NCBI GenBank assembly: GCA_001600455.1
Contig: BCKC01000010.1
Coordinates: 192,144-256,143, forward strand
DNA from: Endocalyx cinctus
Lineage: Eukaryota; Ascomycota; Sordariomycetes; Amphisphaeriales; Apiosporaceae
DNA: 64,000 nucleotides
Reading direction: 5' to 3'
The notes beneath the pieces were generated by a model, which was not told the DNA's origin, searched no databases, and saw only the letters and a program-made list of their open reading frames with translations. The number at the start of each line of letters is the position of its first letter. Position 1 is the stretch's first letter. Of this stretch, positions 21,614 through 33,613 are shown piece by piece. A program made the translations under genes and the position numbers.

Positions 21614-23593
21614 ATGTCTGCTGCCCAACTTCTCAACCCCAAAGCCGAATCTCGGGTACGTTACTAGCTTCAGACCTGTCGTTTATTTACTTAAAAACTG
21701 ACCTCAAATTAGCGGCGTGGGGAAGCTCTGAAGGTCAACATCAGCGCTGGTGAAGGTCTTCAGGATGTTCTCAAGTCAAACCTTGGACCCTTGGGTACCA
21801 TAAAGATGTAAGAAATCATTACTCGCAATAAATTAAATCAATTTTCTTTGTTTTTCATGCTAATAATTCTCATAGGCTTGTTGATGGTGCTGGACAGGTA
21901 CTTGAAACCGTTCTCGGTCCCCCTCTATGTCATACGCAAGAACTGACTAAAGTCATACGTCGCATATATAGATTAAATTAACGAAAGATGGCAACGTTCT
22001 TCTACGAGAAATGCAAATACAAAACCCCACAGCAGTTATGATCGCCCGAGCTGCCACGGCCCAAGACGATATCTGCGGAGATGGCACGACGTCGGTTGTC
22101 CTGCTCGTTGGAGAGCTTCTGAAGCAGGCAGACAGGTATATCTCCGAGGGTCTTCACCCTAGAATTATAACAGAAGGATTCGAAATCGCCAAGAATGAAT
22201 CTCTCAAGGTTTGTCTTATATCCTATGACTACAAGGTTATATGTCCATCGTCTAACGAGATATAATGCAATGACAATAGTTTCTTGATACGTTCAAACTT
22301 CCTAAACCAGTTGACCGCGAACTTTTAATTTCGGTTGCCCGAACTTCCCTCTCCACCAAGCTCAACGCGAACCTTGCCAAGAAACTGACTCCCGATATCG
22401 TTGACGCTGTCCTCGCCATTTACCAGGCTCCTGCGAAGCCCGATTTGCACATGATCGAGATTATGAAGATGCAGCACCGCACCGCTTCGGATACCCAACT
22501 TATCCGCGGTTTAGCCCTAGATCACGGTGCGAGACACCCGGATATGCCCAAACGATTAGAAAATGCCTACATCTTAACTATGAACGTTAGTCTTGAGTAT
22601 GAGAAGTCGGAGATTAACTCAGGTTTCTTCTACTCGAGCGCCGAGCAGCGCGACAAGCTTGTTGAGAGCGAGCGCCGTTTCGTCGACGCGAAGTTGAAGA
22701 AGATCGTCGAGCTGAAGAAGGAGGTTTGCGGAGACGACCCCAAAAAGAGCTTTGTCATTGTAAACCAGAAGGGTATCGACCCGCTCTCGCTTGATGTGCT
22801 TGCCAAGAACGGCATCTTTGCACTACGACGAGCGAAGCGGAGGAACATGGAGAGACTCCAGCTCATCTGCGGTGGTGTGGCACAGAACAGTGTCGAGGAC
22901 CTCTCGCCGGATGTCCTCGGATGGGCAGGATTGGTCTACGAGCAGCAATTGGGCGAAGAAAAATACACTTTTATCGAGGATGTCAAGGACCCCAAATCCG
23001 TCACCTTGATGATCAAGGGGCCCAACGCACACACCATTACGCAGATCACCGACGCTGTCAGAGACGGCCTACGAAGTGTTTACAACATGATTGTCGACAA
23101 GAGCGTAGTGCCGGGTGGTGGTGCTTTCCAAGTCGCTTGCGCGGCCCACTTGAAGAGCGATTCGTTCAAGAACTCGGTCAAAGGAAAAGTTAAGTCTGGT
23201 GTTGAGGCATTTGCTGACGCGCTCTTGATCATTCCCAAGACGCTTGCGGCAAACGCAGGTCACGACATCCAGGACGCACGTAAGTTTCAGCCCTTACCTG
23301 ATAATAGATTTACGAGTTGAAACATTCGAGTTGCTAATTCCTTACCGTTTCTAGTTGCTTCTCTGCAAGACGAGCATGCAGACGGTGTCATCGCAGGGCT
23401 GGATTTAATATCTGGGCAGCCTATGGATCCTACGTTGGAAGGTGTTTACGACTCATTCAGGGTGTTACGAAACTGCGTGGCGTCGTCTTCGAGCATCGCT
23501 TCCAATCTATTACTCTGCGACGAAATGCTAAAGGCACGACAGATGGGTAGACAGGGCGGCCCCGGACCAGGTATGGACGGTCCGGAGGAATAG
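21614..23593 (+). CDS. cct6: T-complex protein 1 subunit zeta (cytosolic chaperonin CCT6)
   Basis: Six exons (21614-21655, 21713-21807, 21876-21897, 21972-22208, 22280-23279, 23355-23593) give 544 aa, the normal CCT subunit length. It is one of eight subunits of the ring chaperonin that folds actin and tubulin with ATP in the cytosol. The N-terminus [13 protein letters not shown] is characteristic of the zeta subunit. The ATP-site signatures [16 protein letters not shown] and the following [10 protein letters not shown], then [21 protein letters not shown], are intact, as is [13 protein letters not shown] near residue 410. The 22-nt exon 3 is required to join MLVDGAGQ to IKLTKDG in frame. Introns cluster at the 5-prime end, usual for conserved fungal housekeeping genes. 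A (GA)n repeat lies 80 bp after the stop. Confidence 0.97.
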
Positions 23594-23671
23594 AAGAACG
23601 AGACCCTAAAGAAAAATTAAGAAAAACATCAATTCAAAATAATACCATAGTTACTGGTTAGGATGATGAAT

Positions 23672-23673
<2 letters not shown>

Positions 23674-23714
<41 letters not shown>
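23674..23714. repeat. (GA)n microsatellite in CCT6 3-prime flank
   Basis: About 20 AG/GA units in an uninterrupted run, 80 bp after the CCT6 stop codon, probably within the transcript's 3-prime UTR. Confidence 0.95.
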
Positions 23715-23716
<2 letters not shown>

Positions 23717-25807
23717 CAGTATATATCCCTGATAAGCTTAGATTGCCGTTAGTATGTCGTTAATCTACCGCAATCTCATGACTCATGTTCGCCAGACAGT
23801 TCAGATCGGGTTGGGCTGAAGTGGGTAGGTCAGTAAAATAGCACATGCATAGCAGGTGGCTCTTAATATTGGGTGCCACCTTGCTTCAGATTCCGAGGGT
23901 AATTCGACGACTTGACAGCCTGCTTCTGTAATTTGTGATTGCAGTATTTACTTTGTACGCCTAGGGCCCATAGGAGTTTACCTGACACTCTTTGTTTCAT
24001 AGACAGGATAATGCCCTGTTTATAGTGCAGTAAGAGTTTATGGGGTTTTAATCACTGATATTATAGTATAAGGCGAGGCCTAACTTCTTAGATCTTGTCT
24101 CCTGCTTTTTTCTTCTTCTTAGGCTATGCGTGCTCCGTATACATATTTATATTTGTACATAGTATACAAAGTAACGGGTAATATGCGTATTCGTATATGT
24201 CTGTCGATGACGGGGAATTTACAGGACTTACCACGTACACGTAGGTCAGCAGCCAGTTGATGTCCTACACTACTGTACTGTAATATAATTCCTCGGGTAG
24301 ACCAGGTAGACTATGTAGCAGTGTTGTATAGCGTAGGACTTTCTACCCTGGGCTCGTATAGGCTACCTGACCTATACGAATGCTGTATTCCGTACCGTCT
24401 GTCAATGTAAATATGCGCCCAGACGGCCCTACATAATACGCTATACTAAAGACTTAAGTAAGTACTTAAGTAGGTGGCCGCTTAGGGCAATTAAACGATA
24501 AGCCAGTCCCGACGGGTTGATTATTATCCAGGCATACAAGTAGTGTACTTGTACTGTGTATAGTAAATAGTACGTAAGTAAGTATACCCAAGAGGTTAGC
24601 AACCCCAAATATAGGTTATTAATAGCCATAAAAGAATACTATGGTACACTAAAAGCGCTTAGAAATCAGAAAGTGGGTGTACTTGTAGAACCCGTGGACC
24701 TTAGATATTGCGACGTATCGTGCTTATATGTATATGTAAGTGCTTAAAGTTGCTAGAGTAGGGCTTAAAGGGCTTAGATGAATAGTAGATACCCTCTACC
24801 CTCTACCTACGTCCATATTAGGTATATCCATGAATACTCCCATACAAGTACGTATAGTCTATAAGCTTACTTTTAACCGATTCCGAATAACTTCTACATA
24901 TATACTCCACGTGTCTTACGTTGCACAAAGATCAAACTGGAAAGGCCTGGAAAAGGACTCAAAACGTGGGATTCGGAGGAATGCAGAACTCAAAACTTCC
25001 TTATTTATTATCACCCATTCAAACGTCATTCTCTTATCGTCTGTAAGCGCGAACTTCGTAACTTAACTTGAATTGTAACTTGAATAGAATCAAGAAATAT
25101 TCACTTCTTTTTTCGTCTGATGAAACATGGCCCTACCTGGCGCGGGATGGGTATACTACGGATAGTATAATGTGTACAAGTATACCGAGATATAGTATAT
25201 GCTAGTATACACTAATAGTAGTATACAGTAGTATATTATCTACACTATACTACAGTAGGTATACGTATCCTACGATCCGCTAGAGAAGAGAAAAAGAGAA
25301 GAGGAACAAAAGAGCAGAAGAGCAAGGGTTTACATGATGAAGATACACCCCTGATCTTCAGATGTGGAACCAAAAACAGGGAGCTGAAATTTAGAGACCC
25401 CATTTTGGATCGGAAGGATTTAACCTTCAAAGAAATTATTGGTTTATTCGCAGAGCAACGCCAATGGCGATATCCACAGTGCCTCTAACTCCAAAAATTT
25501 CTTCCCACCTCAATTTCGCTACACTACACCTTCTGCTCTGCCCCTGCTCGGCCCCCCCTGCGTAGCCCCCTCGTAGCCCCCTCGTAGCCACCCGAAAGTT
25601 CTCAGTATCTATCTGTCTATCTATACTAGTATAGTATAGCCATCCCATCCCATCCCAAAATGGGGATGATTTCCTTATTTCCCGTTTGAATTTCCTTTTT
25701 CTTTCTCTCCTCCGTTTTTTTTTTTTTTTTTTTTTTTTTCCTTTCTATTTCAAATCCAGGAATTTGGGAATGATGAGAAAGTTGAGGCACGCTGCACGAC
25801 AGAAACC
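23715..25807. other. 2.1-kb gene-free, TA-rich and palindrome-rich spacer
   Basis: No gene found on either strand. The stretch is unusually rich in TA steps and short palindromes: a perfect hairpin CGTATAGG-8-CCTATACG at 24355-24378, CCGTCTG/CAGACGG at 24395-24426, and TATAC/GTATA clusters at 24150-24260 and 25150-25270. This is what repeat-induced mutation of an old transposon could leave, but no transposon protein can be read. A 25-base T-tract lies at 25715-25739, shortly before the next gene. Confidence 0.5.
25715..25739. repeat. Poly-T tract of 25 bases before the lectin-like gene
   Basis: Uninterrupted run of 25 T, ending 68 bp before the start codon at 25808; probably in the promoter or 5-prime leader. 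Confidence 0.9.
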
Positions 25808-27491
25808 ATGACCTCTTCCCCGCCGACGAACGCGAACTCGTATAGTACGTTGGAGGTCGATCTTAGAAGTGTTCACGTATATCCAGAGGTTGCGCCGGAT
25901 CAGCATTATCCAGAAGTCGCTCACTCGACATATCCAGAGGTTGTCTCAACAGGACAGACGCAATATAAGGGCTACGGGACTGGGTCGGAGCACAATGCCG
26001 CCGCGGTAGGAGCTCTAACTCCCGGGGCATACTCTGCCGCCGGATACGATGCGTCATATTCCGCTGCAGGCACACATCCCGGTACCATGGCTTCCTCGCC
26101 AGCCGGTGTACCCGGAGACGATGGGCAAGGCAAAGAGGTGGTCGAGGGTTCAACACCTGCCGCCGGAGGAACAATATGCGGCTTACGGAGAAGGACTTTC
26201 TGGATAGCGCTGGGCATTGCGGCGGCGCTCATCGTAGGTCTCGTCGTCGGCGTCACCGCCGGCGTCCTGGTTTCGAGAAATAAGACAAGCGCCGATGTCG
26301 ATTCCACCGACGGCAATTCCAGCACGACAAATAGTAGCAGCAGCTCAGACACGACGTCGCCGACCGGGCTTTATTCCGGTACGCGGTTGGCTACTGCCAA
26401 CTATACCGACGACTACGGATATCAAAATTTCCTAGTCGCCTATCAGACGAACGATCACTCGATTTACATGTCAGCATATAATACGTCAACCTCGAAATGG
26501 TTCGTCTCGCCCGTTGTCGAAAACGCGACGAGCACGGTCCTTCTAGGCACCTCGCTGACAATGGATATTTTCGTAAACGATGATAATGTGAGTATAACGT
26601 CCTAACTCCGGTGAAAAAAAAAAGAGTCAACTGTGGAGCTAACAAGAAAAAAAAAAACCATAGACCCGTGACACCTATATATACTGGCAAATGCCGCAGG
26701 ACGGAAGTACGACAGCGGTCAATGGCGTCATAAACGACGCTGATAACCCTTTCTCGACGACTGAAGTTCTAGATACTTCCGTCTGGAGCAATGCTCTTGA
26801 GGGAAACACATTTAATTCGATTCCCGGGTCATCACTCGTCTCGTACGGAAAGCAATGTCCGCTATGTAACCAGTATCAATATGTTATGTGGCAGTCCTCA
26901 AGCGGAATAGAGCAGGCCCAAGGAAACCCAGGCGAAACCTGGGCCTCGGCCACCACCCTAGACATTGACCATACGCCCTCCGAGAACACGTCGATGTCCT
27001 TGACGTTCGCGGCGGCCGTCTCCACCAGCGGTAAGAGAAGTTTGAATACCTTCTACCGCTCCACCGTCAGCGGGCTCACGTGGCTGCAAGACGCGTACGG
27101 CACCCAGACGACGACCTACCTCTCACGCGACATCGGAGCCGACACGGCCATCGCCGCCTTCTCGTCGGGTTTTAACGAGACGGCCTCGAACTGGACCTTG
27201 CCGCTGCGGTTCTACGTTTGGACCATCGACCCGGACTCGTCCGACACCGGCGTCAAGCTCACCTACTACAGCGACGAGGCCTGGACCTCGGTTGACGACA
27301 GCGTCACCGACTTATCCGACTGCGTCGACCTCAACACCGTCGCCGTGAACCACGCGCCCCGGTTCTACTGCCTCGTCAAGGGCGACGGCAGCGACCTGCA
27401 GATCATGGAATACTCGTGGGACGGAGATGCTGATACCTCGAGCACGTATACGTCCTGGACGAAAAAGGGCGCCATAGGCCTCCCGACATAA
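25808..27491 (+). CDS. Single-pass membrane protein with fucose-lectin-like ectodomain
   Basis: Two exons (25808-26587, 26664-27491) give 535 aa. The ~120-residue N-terminal tail is Tyr/Pro/Ala/Gly-rich and has three spaced YPEV motifs (residues ~19-45). Then come ICGLRRRTFW and a transmembrane helix (IALGIAAALIVGLVVGVTAGVLV, ~133-155), a Ser/Thr/Asn linker, and a ~360-residue ectodomain. This has repeated Y/W strands (e.g. NFLVAYQTNDHSIYMSAY, DTYIYWQMPQDGST, YQYVMWQSSSGIEQ) that resemble the bladed fungal fucose-specific lectins. N-glycosylation sequons are frequent outside. Likely a cell-surface glycan-binding or sensing protein; the lectin call is by pattern only and binding residues were not verified. 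The layout (tail, CG-RRTFW, helix, beta-rich ectodomain) recurs in filamentous ascomycetes. Confidence 0.7.
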
Positions 27492-27951
27492 TTTGTTCCC
27501 AACTCAATATTAATTTTAGACACATTTTTTTTTCATGCCTTTTGTTTTTCTCTTTTGATAAGAACTTAGTTTCTTTAAAGTCGTATTTTGATATCCACCA
27601 TTGAGCTTCCCAGATTTTCGTATGAGAAATAAAATATAAAAAAGAATACGACCGGCGCATTTTGTGGTGCTGAGGGGAGGAAACGAATCATTGATCCAAA
27701 AAATTAAATCACATTTAGCATTCTATGCGTATGTAGTGGCATATTTAATGAATAAGAATATAGTATATCAGTTAATTCCCATCCTGCTGGCGTCATGAAA
27801 CGAGCTGTTCATGATTCCGTGATTTTATCGACAGTTATAGATTGCAATGTCATATAGTGTATTGATTATAGTATTTATTGCTTCATTATTTCCATGCAGA
27901 CGTATAGGTCATTATTGGAAGCGATTATCTCTCCACGTCACTCAAGGTGAT
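27492..27951. other. Convergent intergenic region (lectin-like / S51 peptidase)
   Basis: 460 bp, AT-rich, between two gene ends; no gene seen. Confidence 0.5.
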
Positions 27952-28812
27952 TTAGGCACCAGCCGTCGCCGTTCTCGTCGCCAGATTGTACTTATCGCCG
28001 CTCCTCAAGAAGTAAAAGACGGAGTCCGAACCGGGCAAGTTCCTCGGGTAATCGCCCTCGCGGGACCAGAAGCTCCCGTCGTAGACGATGCAGTAGCTAG
28101 CGCCGAAGACCTCGGCCTCGGTCTCGCTCGTGACGATGAAAGCCGTGTTCTCGTCGCATCCGATGCCCAGGAGGTCCGGCTCTACTTTCAAGACGTCGAA
28201 CATGTCGAACTGCCGGTTCCGCACGAGCACGTGCTGGTCGACGGCGGCCCCGCGCAGGAACCCGAACCCGACCGTGTGGTCGCCCACGACGACCTCGTTG
28301 GTCGCCGTATCCCCCCTCGCGAGGAAGCTGGCCTGGATGCTCGCGCCGGCCGACGACCCGCCGACGACCCCGCCCCTCTCGAGCACGGCGTGGAAGGCGG
28401 CCTCGGCCTTCGTCCCCGCGTACGCGTCCACGAGCCGCCACTGCCTCCCGCCGCCGAACCAGACGGCGCCGGCCTCGAGCAGGGGCGCGACGAACGCGTC
28501 CGTGTCGGCCTCGGCCGGGTCGTACGTGTGCAGGACCGTCACGTTGGTGGCCCCCAGGCGCCGGAACGTGGACGCAGACGCGGCGTCTTGGTCGTACGTC
28601 TCGGCCCCGTCGGCCGTCGGGATCGTCACGATCGGCGCCGAGGGCCCGCCGGCGTACTCGATCACCCGCTCGAATATCGAGTCGCTCAGGGTTCCGCCGC
28701 CGACGATCACGAGCTTTCCGGAGGCGGGGCCGGCGGTCTGGCACACGGCGGATGGTGGGAAGAGGAGGGAGGTGAGCGAGAGCGCGAGGAGGGCGTTTTG
28801 GAGGAGTGCCAT
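27952..28812 (-). CDS. Secreted peptidase S51 / cyanophycinase-like protein
   Basis: Single exon, 286 aa, with a clear signal peptide (MALLQNALLALSLTSLLFPPSAVC). The S51 nucleophile elbow GGSSAGA places the serine at about S154. VDQHVLVRNR (H194) and GIGCDENTAF (E221) supply the other residues conserved in cyanophycinases and dipeptidase E-type enzymes. The strand GKLVIVGGGTL at residues 32-42 is the family start. Bacterial cyanophycinase cleaves the Asp-Arg polymer cyanophycin; secreted fungal members are common but their substrate is unknown. The gene is very GC-rich, which produces long spurious frames on the opposite strand. Full length for the family, no defect seen. Confidence 0.85.
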   Translation of the reverse strand: MALLQNALLALSLTSLLFPPSAVCQTAGPASGKLVIVGGGTLSDSIFERVIEYAGGPSAPIVTIPTADGAETYDQDAASASTFRRLGATNVTVLHTYDPAEADTDAFVAPLLEAGAVWFGGGRQWRLVDAYAGTKAEAAFHAVLERGGVVGGSSAGASIQASFLARGDTATNEVVVGDHTVGFGFLRGAAVDQHVLVRNRQFDMFDVLKVEPDLLGIGCDENTAFIVTSETEAEVFGASYCIVYDGSFWSREGDYPRNLPGSDSVFYFLRSGDKYNLATRTATAGA

Positions 28813-29983
28813 TGTGGAGGACGATAGGTATTGACGTTTTTTTCTTATTATCCTACTTTATATACCGGTGGGTGATAAAAGAATGAGGATATTTATGGAT
28901 AATAGCTCAGATGTTTGTTTAATTGACTGGCTACCATCAACGGAGAAGGGAGGTAGGGGCAAGTAAATTCAAAGCTTGAAAGTCCAACGAGCTCAAATCA
29001 TGCACACAATTATCTTTATATATTAATCTAGAACGAGAGAGCGAGAAGCCCCGCCTCCCCGGCGAGGTAGGTGGGATTAATTCTTTGCCATCGTAAAAGA
29101 GATAACCTTATATTAGCAAAATGCGAATTTCGTTGCATATCGCATCATCCGGGTGGCCACCCTTCTGATAGGGCCGGTCCGTTCGGCTTCGCGCAGCAAA
29201 ATAATACCCTTGCGTTCGACTTTCCCCTTAGAGGTAGGTGGGTTCCTTGATCTCTAATGGCGTCCCTGCAGGAAGGGTTCCATTCTCCAGTCGGAGCTTT
29301 GTATATACTCAAATACATTTATGTTTAGCAGTGAGGTAGTATAGAATGACTTCTCAGATAGCTCAACCCCTCCTCTGCCAAGAATTGAGGTCGCCTAGAT
29401 GCAGGTGTTGATCATTGATGAGGGGAAGGGGGGCGATTGCTTGAAGCTTTGATTAAGTTCATAGAAGCAGTTGAAGTCTGGACCAATTCCTTTCACGTTT
29501 TCTCATAAATGATACTACACAGATAGGAAACATACATTTTTACATGGCGTCAGTACCTTACTATGAAGTAAAAATTTTATTCTTTGTATTGATTTTACCA
29601 AGCTCTTAGGGTTAATGCATACCTGGCCGTGAAACCACCAAAGCCGAAGCAATGCATGAAATAAAATCTCCATCTCCAAATCATCAACGTTAATATATAT
29701 ACCGCCGCGTAATAGGTGACGGAGTGGGTCTACGTTAATGAGTTTAGCTTTTGAGATAGAGTGCAAGAAGACACAATATATATATACTGTGTCGCCGTAA
29801 GTTGTGTGTACACAGCTAGTCTAGCCCCCTTCTCCATTTGGGCGGAGAGAGCTAGAAATCAATAATAATATCATTCGAGCCTGTCGTTATGCTTCTGCCC
29901 TCTTTCTTATTTTCTAGATTCTTGTAGATATGAAGTAACGGCAAAATCAATATTATATAAATCTACTCTCTCCAGCCAGCCAC
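28813..29983. other. Gene-free spacer between S51 and GH89 genes
   Basis: 1.17 kb, AT-rich, with no convincing gene. It contains the S51 promoter (right side) and the 3-prime flank of the GH89 gene. TA-rich repeat units lie near 29777-29788. Confidence 0.5.
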
Positions 29984-32642
29984 TTATACCTTAAAGATGG
30001 AGCTCCAGTTGCTGACGACTGTTTGCAAAACGATCTGTAGCTCTTCTGTAGAATTATTCTGCAACGTTTGACTGGTGGTAGTTTGGTTAACCCAAGACAG
30101 TTCCCATTCCAGCAGCTCGGCAGTGAATGTCGATTGGTTGTATTCAGCCGAGGGCGTCTCAATCAAGTAGTCTACGAATTTCTGCCACCTTGGTACATAG
30201 TACGTTGATACCAAGCCGCTCCAAGACCGAGAGGCGTAATCCGTAATCTGACCCGTCGGTCCCCATAACGTCACTTGGTTTCGGGCGTCGTATTCCAGGA
30301 AATCGGCGATGGTGCCGTGGTTCGGATCCGACGCATTGGCGGAGGCGCGTGCTGCTTCAATCCACGTTGATAGTCGGAAGTTATTGTTCGTCGCCAGAAC
30401 CGCGTCTAGGGTAGATAACATACTGGTCAACTCACTACCACGCGCTTTGAGACTAGTCTCGCGAGACGTTAGATTTGTTGCCGTGTATACTGTGATCAGC
30501 TGCTCATATAAGGGGATGAATGCGTTGCCTAGGACTTGACGCGTCCAGTCTACAAGATCGTATTCGTAAGCCGGGTTAGAAAACAACACCGGTTCGTCTA
30601 AACCTGCTTGGAATAGCAGGTTCCAGGCCGAGACTAAAACTGCAGGATCATAGTTGAGAAGGGTCGGATGATGGCCTGTTCGGTTTACTAGCCCTGATGT
30701 GCTTGGCAATAGTTCAAAGATGGACTTGGGAACGGCGTTTGCGGTGAGGTTAGTATTATTAAAAACCGTTGGGCGCACAATTTCCCATGCTTCGTAGATT
30801 CTCTTTGGGAGATCGACATTGCTCGCGCCGTAACGCGAGGTCACCCAGTCGTGAAAGTACGTCTGGGTATCGATCGGGGTGCTGCTCCAGGCCTGGTCGA
30901 GGAGGAGATTGTCTAGTAGGTGGGAATATGATATGTCAGTAATTACTTTACTAGCATATGTTTTGAGTACTCACTGTTACCAAAACGTTAGCCGAAATTC
31001 AAAACCAAAAGAGGCTATAAGAAAAGGTGTGGAAATAACTATTAGCAAATATTTCTGTGCTTACCACATGATTTCATTTCCTTCAAGGCCTTCCATGGTG
31101 AGTCCAAAACCTACCAAGGTATTGCTAGAATTGTCAAGTGCTTCCATGGAATTGACTGTCACGTTCATAATTTGCCCATACTATATTGAAAGGTCAGTTC
31201 AACCCTTAGATGGAACTGGAGCACGAATCACATACCAGTCCATAATTACCACCATAGTCGTGAAGCTGGCACCATATCCAAGGTTTTCCGTAAAATGAGC
31301 TGGTTCGTTGCCACTGGGGTTGAGATTCCGAGAACAAATCCAGAATCAACATGTCAGAATCGACCGTAACGCCGCTGAGAAACGCTTGAACGCGGTCGTT
31401 CGTCCAGAAGGCCGAGCTGGAAGAGAACAGCCAACCTTGCATAATCCAAATCGCGTTGGGGTCAGCCGACTTGAGCGACTTCCAAGTGTTCTCACTTACG
31501 CTCTTGAGATAGTCAAGGTCGCCCGAAGCGGGGTTGTTCTCGTTAAATTGGTCTAGAGTCCACAGATCGGTGACATTACCATAATACGATTTCTGCTTGG
31601 ACACGAAGCGGACTTGAAGCTCTTCGAAAAGAGGATCAAAAGGGTCCAAGAACGTCACGTTCGTGAATCGCGTTGGAAAACTCTCCCAGTTGGACCCGTT
31701 TGATACATTAGCGGAGGGGAAAACCCGGGTGATAGACGTAGGAGTATAGCCCGGGAAGGCAGGAAGTATGGGTGTGATTCCCAATTCAACCATACGATTT
31801 ACGATCTTAAGCTGCAGCGCAAACTGATTCTCTACCCAGGATCGGGGCATCGAGCCGCCCCAGGATCCTTGGATGTTACCGAAGTGGTTCCAGGCAAGGA
31901 ATGCAGGACCACTGACGTATTCCTCCAGGTCGGAATCAGAGAATCCCATCTCCTGGAAGACTTCCAGGTAGATTTTCTCAAAACCAATCCAAGCAAGAGC
32001 GATGTTTACCCCACGAAGGGCCATCCAGTCCAGATGTTCCTCCCATTCGTCCCAGCTCCAGAAGGCAGACGTGTAAGAAGTCGTCACTTGAAAAGATTTG
32101 TTAGCATGCCAACCGGGTTGTCCTGGTTCTCAAACTGATACTCACCAGTGTTCAAGTAATAGCGATAGGGTACGACGCTGGAGCCTACCAATGGGCTCGA
32201 AAGAAGGGGGAGCTCAGCGGGCGCCTTATCTAACTGACTGCCAATGAACCACCAGATGTCGACATGAGCTTCGCTCGAGAGGTAGTTATGAAGACTAAGC
32301 GAAGCATGTCAGACGATGACTTTTGATGTCCTTCTTATCTTACATTCTTCTGGGAAATGAAAGCTGGGGCTCTACTTACCCAGCTAGCAACGCGCCCGCT
32401 GTATTGCCCTGAACCAGGATCTTGCCCTCACTTGTGCTAGAGACCACATAGCTGTCATTCACGAGTGCAGATCCAGTCCCGGTTTTGTTATATGCGTCCA
32501 CGATCTCAAATTGAAAAGACGCAGCATGCTCGGGTAAGCGACGTTGAACCAAAGATTTGACGCCAGCAGTAGTTGCCGAAGTCCTAATAGCAACAGCGCC
32601 AGCCGTGGCGACGGCCCAAGCAACGATATTGGAGAAGCGCAT
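29984..32642 (-). CDS. Alpha-N-acetylglucosaminidase, GH89 family (NAGLU-like), secreted
   Basis: Five exons on the minus strand: 32642-32380, 32294-32146, 32086-31236, 31180-31065 and 30950-29984 (781 aa if this model holds). The enzyme removes terminal alpha-GlcNAc from glycans. A signal peptide (MRFSNIVAWAVATAGAVA) supports the ATG at 32642 over the one 30 bp upstream. PYRYYLN...SAFWSWDEWEEHLDWMALRG is the GH89 hallmark. Catalytic acids are seen in DQFNEN (about E320) and GLTMEG (about E451), close to human NAGLU E316/E446. Odd point: the fourth intron. The conserved LLLDQAW block would join best after a T at 31066 with the acceptor at 30913, but that leaves a GG at the intron start. The canonical donor at 31064 needs the upstream acceptor at 30951 and inserts 13 extra residues. 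See findings. Confidence 0.9.
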
Positions 32643-33270
32643 CACGCCAGACTCAATACACGAATTGGCCAAACGAAGGTGGTGAGCCGAGCTCTTTCAC
32701 ACCAATATGCTGCGAACGGCTTGGAAAGAAACCAGATGATCTTCGGTCGGACGAAACCGACAATGACCCGGAAATTATCATGACTTTTCTGCTTAACAGG
32801 GGTGAACCAACCGCCATAGAATTTAATCAAAAACCCATGGATCTAAGACTAAGACATGTGTATTTATGGGTCTTCGTGATTGGTGGTTATCAATTATATA
32901 GCGCGGGTATCTCCGATTTCTACCAAGACAAAAAATGAAAAGAAAAGAAAACGACAAATTATTCAAATCTAAATGGTATAAGGGTACGTCATCGATTCTA
33001 TTCCCGATCATTTACATACCAAATACTCCGCCAAGATATTCTTATTCCAGTCCATAAGTCTCGGTTCTTTTTGGTAGGACCATGCAACGCAGAGCCGGGA
33101 AGAGCGTCTGGTGAACTGGGGAGAACGATTGGTTATTACTGCTCTATGTGAGACAGGCGCACACAAACAATCATCGCCATCGCCTCTAGTAAATACCGTG
33201 AATTGTTACTCGGGGCGCACGACCGTGCCTTTAGGTTCATGCCATACCTTGCTGCCAGATTAATCAATGG
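32643..33270. other. Promoter side of the GH89 gene
   Basis: About 630 bp with no gene. It should contain the GH89 promoter. Confidence 0.45.
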
Positions 33271-33613
33271 CTAATGCGTAGCTTTCGAATAAAGATACCC
33301 GCCGTTTTCTCTCCAACTAGCAACGCTATACTCATCGTATTTGTAAAAATATTGTTCGGGACGATACATAAATCGGGCCATCAAACTCATAGCTTTCTTC
33401 TTAATCGGGGCCGTGATTATTGAACCACCAGCCAGCATTGGTGTAAATTAAGAAATCGGTAGTTAAACGAGTTCTCTTTGCGGAAGCAAAAATTACCGTC
33501 TTTAAGAATAGTAGTTGATCATTTGTTGCACAACCTTTTGTTTTCCCCGAATCGAAATCGTAGCATCGACCTCGAATATACGTTATCGCATTTATTGACG
33601 AGCCACCTGTCAT
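33271..33613 (-). pseudogene. Relic of a GMC oxidoreductase (FAD-dependent)
   Basis: Minus-strand residues TGGSSINAITYIRGRCYDFD (33401-33613 frame) match the GMC signature around GGSSxINxMxYxRG, where FAD is bound. After a scrambled part, an AGWWFNN resembles the following GWSW...LLPYF block and is soon ended by a stop. A second short open piece (about 33271-33390) reads without stops but is in another frame and unrecognised. The rest of the ~600-residue enzyme is missing and frames are broken, so this is a decayed fragment, not a gene. Confidence 0.5.

Noticed and set aside
27847..28827. 326-codon plus-strand frame over the S51 gene
   Set aside because: Shadow frame caused by high GC; the minus strand carries signal peptide and catalytic motifs.
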